From NCBI RefSeq assembly GCF_032884065.1, contig NC_088879.1, positions 21,810,038 through 21,874,037 on the forward strand: DNA of 64,000 bases, read 5' to 3'. Under the pieces are notes generated by a model, which saw only the letters and a program-made list of their open reading frames with translations, was not told where the DNA came from and ran no database searches. Positions 62,301 through 64,000 of the stretch are shown here, in pieces. A program made the position numbers and the translations under genes. Within the stretch, counting starts at the first letter, position 1. The number at the start of each line of letters is the position of its first letter. Origin of the DNA: Artemia franciscana (Eukaryota; Arthropoda; Branchiopoda; Anostraca; Artemiidae).

Positions 62301-62447
62301 ACAGTATTGGTTCTGATTCTTCTATTGTGACCTTATAAAAAGTGAGTTGGCCTCGTAGTGTGCTTAGTGATGCTCCTGTCCAGGTTACCTTTATACTTGT
62401 TGGAGATACACTCAAACATTTCAAGTTAGATGGGGCTGATTCTGGCA
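62301..62447 (-). CDS. Dscam: Dscam exon: first half of FN3-3
   Basis: The exon starts after a TTTTCAG acceptor and ends at GTGAGT; it is 147 bp, phase 1 to phase 1. It opens with V-P-E-S-A-P and carries the FN3 A/B strand pattern with the core tryptophan (IKVTWTG), then a C strand (FYKVTIEE). Dscam FN3 domains typically begin with a V-P-x-x-P linker. The domain is completed by the exon at 53749-53904, across an 8.4-kb intron that contains a full LINE. This is the most 5' exon I can place; the previous one should end in phase 1 with a G beyond the window or unseen. Confidence 0.85.
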
Positions 62448-64000
62448 CTGAAAATATATCGTAAAAAAGACCACCGAAGTCTTTCTGCATCATGATATAC
62501 AAATGAGCAAGTAAGAAACTAAAAACTGACAACATGCCTTATCAGAAATATTATCACAAGCATCAAAACATATAAATCAATGGAACGTAAAACATTATGC
62601 AAACTACCCAATTTTCATACGGTTCTTTTTTCAAGTGTATTTCCTGTGTTCACGAAACTTAAGGTTACACCTTATATTTTTGCTTAGCTCTTGCTTGAAA
62701 GGATAAAAGCAGTAATTTAGGTATTTATTATCTGAATCTCTGACTTTTTCAGTGAAATTCAGTAGCTCAGACTGAATTCTTTGAATCATCTACCTGGCTT
62801 GGCACAAACTACTGGGTGAGTTGTAATTATAACATCATAGTTTATTAAAAACATGGATACAAGATATCTAAATATCAATTTAATTAATAGAAGAAGCGAA
62901 ACAAGAAATTTTCATAAGGTAATCTACTGTTTTACGGCAGGTAAGTTTTAAGATGAGTTAGAGTAAAAATTAACAAGAAAGAGGTCAAAGCAACAGACAA
63001 ACTTCTTTTCCAACTTTGATGAGGTTTCGTTCATGTAATTACATCCTATTCTATTTAAGTCTAGTTTCTAAAAACTTAAAATACAAAAGCCTCAAATTCA
63101 CGCCCAAGCTTAGAAGCAACCAAAAACATGTCTTCTGATAGACAAATTGACAACCAAATCTCCATTGATTGGGTAAATGGATGAAACGTACTCGCATTTA
63201 TAGATTAAATAATCGTCCCTAAAGACCAGGATTTTCCATAATTTCAATTTTTGTTTGTTAAAAAACATTAAACATTAGAAGTGAGGCGCAAAGTTTCACC
63301 ACTGCTGCTAAATCGAACCATTAAAACTTTTCTTGATGTCTGAATAAAAACAATGAATTTAATATTTGTACTTTACAAAATTCAAATTAAGTAGTAAAAA
63401 TAATATTTTTGGAATCAGTAGAAAACAAGGATTCTATTGATAAATGAATGAAGTTGAAACCCTAGAGGGATAAATAAAACAAAATAGAATAACTGGTCTT
63501 TTAAAAAAGATACTCTAGTAGATAGGTTTAATAATTAAAAACTTGAAGTTTTTAAGCATTTTTTTTTTACCCAGTTTTCTCAAAATTGTCCTTTGCTACA
63601 ACATTCAGGGAAGATACACTTTTTACGGCTTCTAAATTTCTGCTTATTTCTTATACGTGTTTTTTATTTTCAAAATTTGCACCCGCTAAGTTCAAACCAA
63701 CGGTACTACTATAATCTTTTAGGATGTAAATGGTTTTGTAAGTTTATGCGTAACCAATTTGAAGAATCAGATTTTCTTTTTACTCTCTCTGGTAAAATAA
63801 AAAGGATGGACAGCCTTGTAATTTCTTTAATTAGAAGTGCATAACACTAATCAAAGGATAAAAATTTAATAGTTAATTTATTATTTAAATAAAAGAAGTT
63901 AACCACAAATTAATAAAGTTTTTTTCACATGACTAAAATCAAATAAATTGTATATAATTACAATCAATAGTACTGTTGAATAACAGAGTTACACGCATAG
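62448..64000. other. Dscam intron, 5' continuation, no recognised exon
   Basis: The next upstream exon (FN3-2, ending in phase 1) is expected beyond here. I found no minus-strand frame with FN3 motifs and AG/GT borders in this stretch. Confidence 0.5.

Overview
This is eukaryotic, almost certainly arthropod, nuclear DNA. It is AT-rich, has no operons, and is full of microsatellites, tandem repeats, decayed retrotransposons and short foldback elements around widely spaced GT-AG exons. A crustacean is my best guess, from the protein similarity and the repeat style, but I cannot name the species from sequence alone.

One host gene runs on the minus strand through most of the window: the 3' part of a Dscam family gene (Down syndrome cell adhesion molecule, a neuronal and immune Ig/fibronectin receptor). 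I place twelve exons between 62447 and 8289. All splice phases agree and give about 755 codons in frame to a stop. In order they encode FN3-3 (two exons), FN3-4 (one exon), Ig10 (two exons), FN3-5 with the start of FN3-6, the rest of FN3-6, the transmembrane helix, and a short cytoplasmic tail over four exons. The N-terminal Ig1-Ig9 and FN3-1/2 lie beyond the right edge of the window.

The introns carry the rest. Between 11.6 and 22.7 kb are decayed genes of a Polinton/Maverick (adintovirus-like) large DNA transposon or endogenous virus: integrase, penton-like minor capsid, an unrecognised small hydrophobic protein, major capsid and adenain-like protease. The penton/hydrophobic/capsid block occurs three times: once on the minus strand (15.96-13.26 kb, running on into the protease) and twice in direct tandem on the plus strand (19.97-22.2 kb). 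Both orientations flank the Dscam tail exon at 16.5-16.7 kb. All copies are broken by stops and frameshifts.

Other mobile DNA: a nearly complete but broken EN-RT LINE (54.8-58.2 kb, +); three fragments of another LINE family (33.1-34.0 -, 34.3-36.1 -, 37.8-38.4 +); two fragments of other LINEs (24.3-24.8 - and 44.4-45.75 -); a Penelope-like element GIY-YIG endonuclease with an inverted partial second copy and a hammerhead-like motif (50.1-51.2 kb); and a mariner transposase relic (36.2-36.7 kb). Repeats include a ~255-bp tandem family in both orientations (5.5-6.7, 16.9-19.35, 42.4 and 46.7 kb), a ~95-bp minisatellite (4.4-5.55 kb), a CTA-triplet-bearing repeat family (43.1-44.5 and 47.1-50.0 kb), two hairpin-forming foldback elements (28.5 and 48.9-49.6 kb), and long (TA)n, (GA)n and (TAA)n tracts. 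The first 4 kb and the introns at 38.4-41.5, 51.2-52.9 and 58.2-62.3 kb hold nothing I can recognise.
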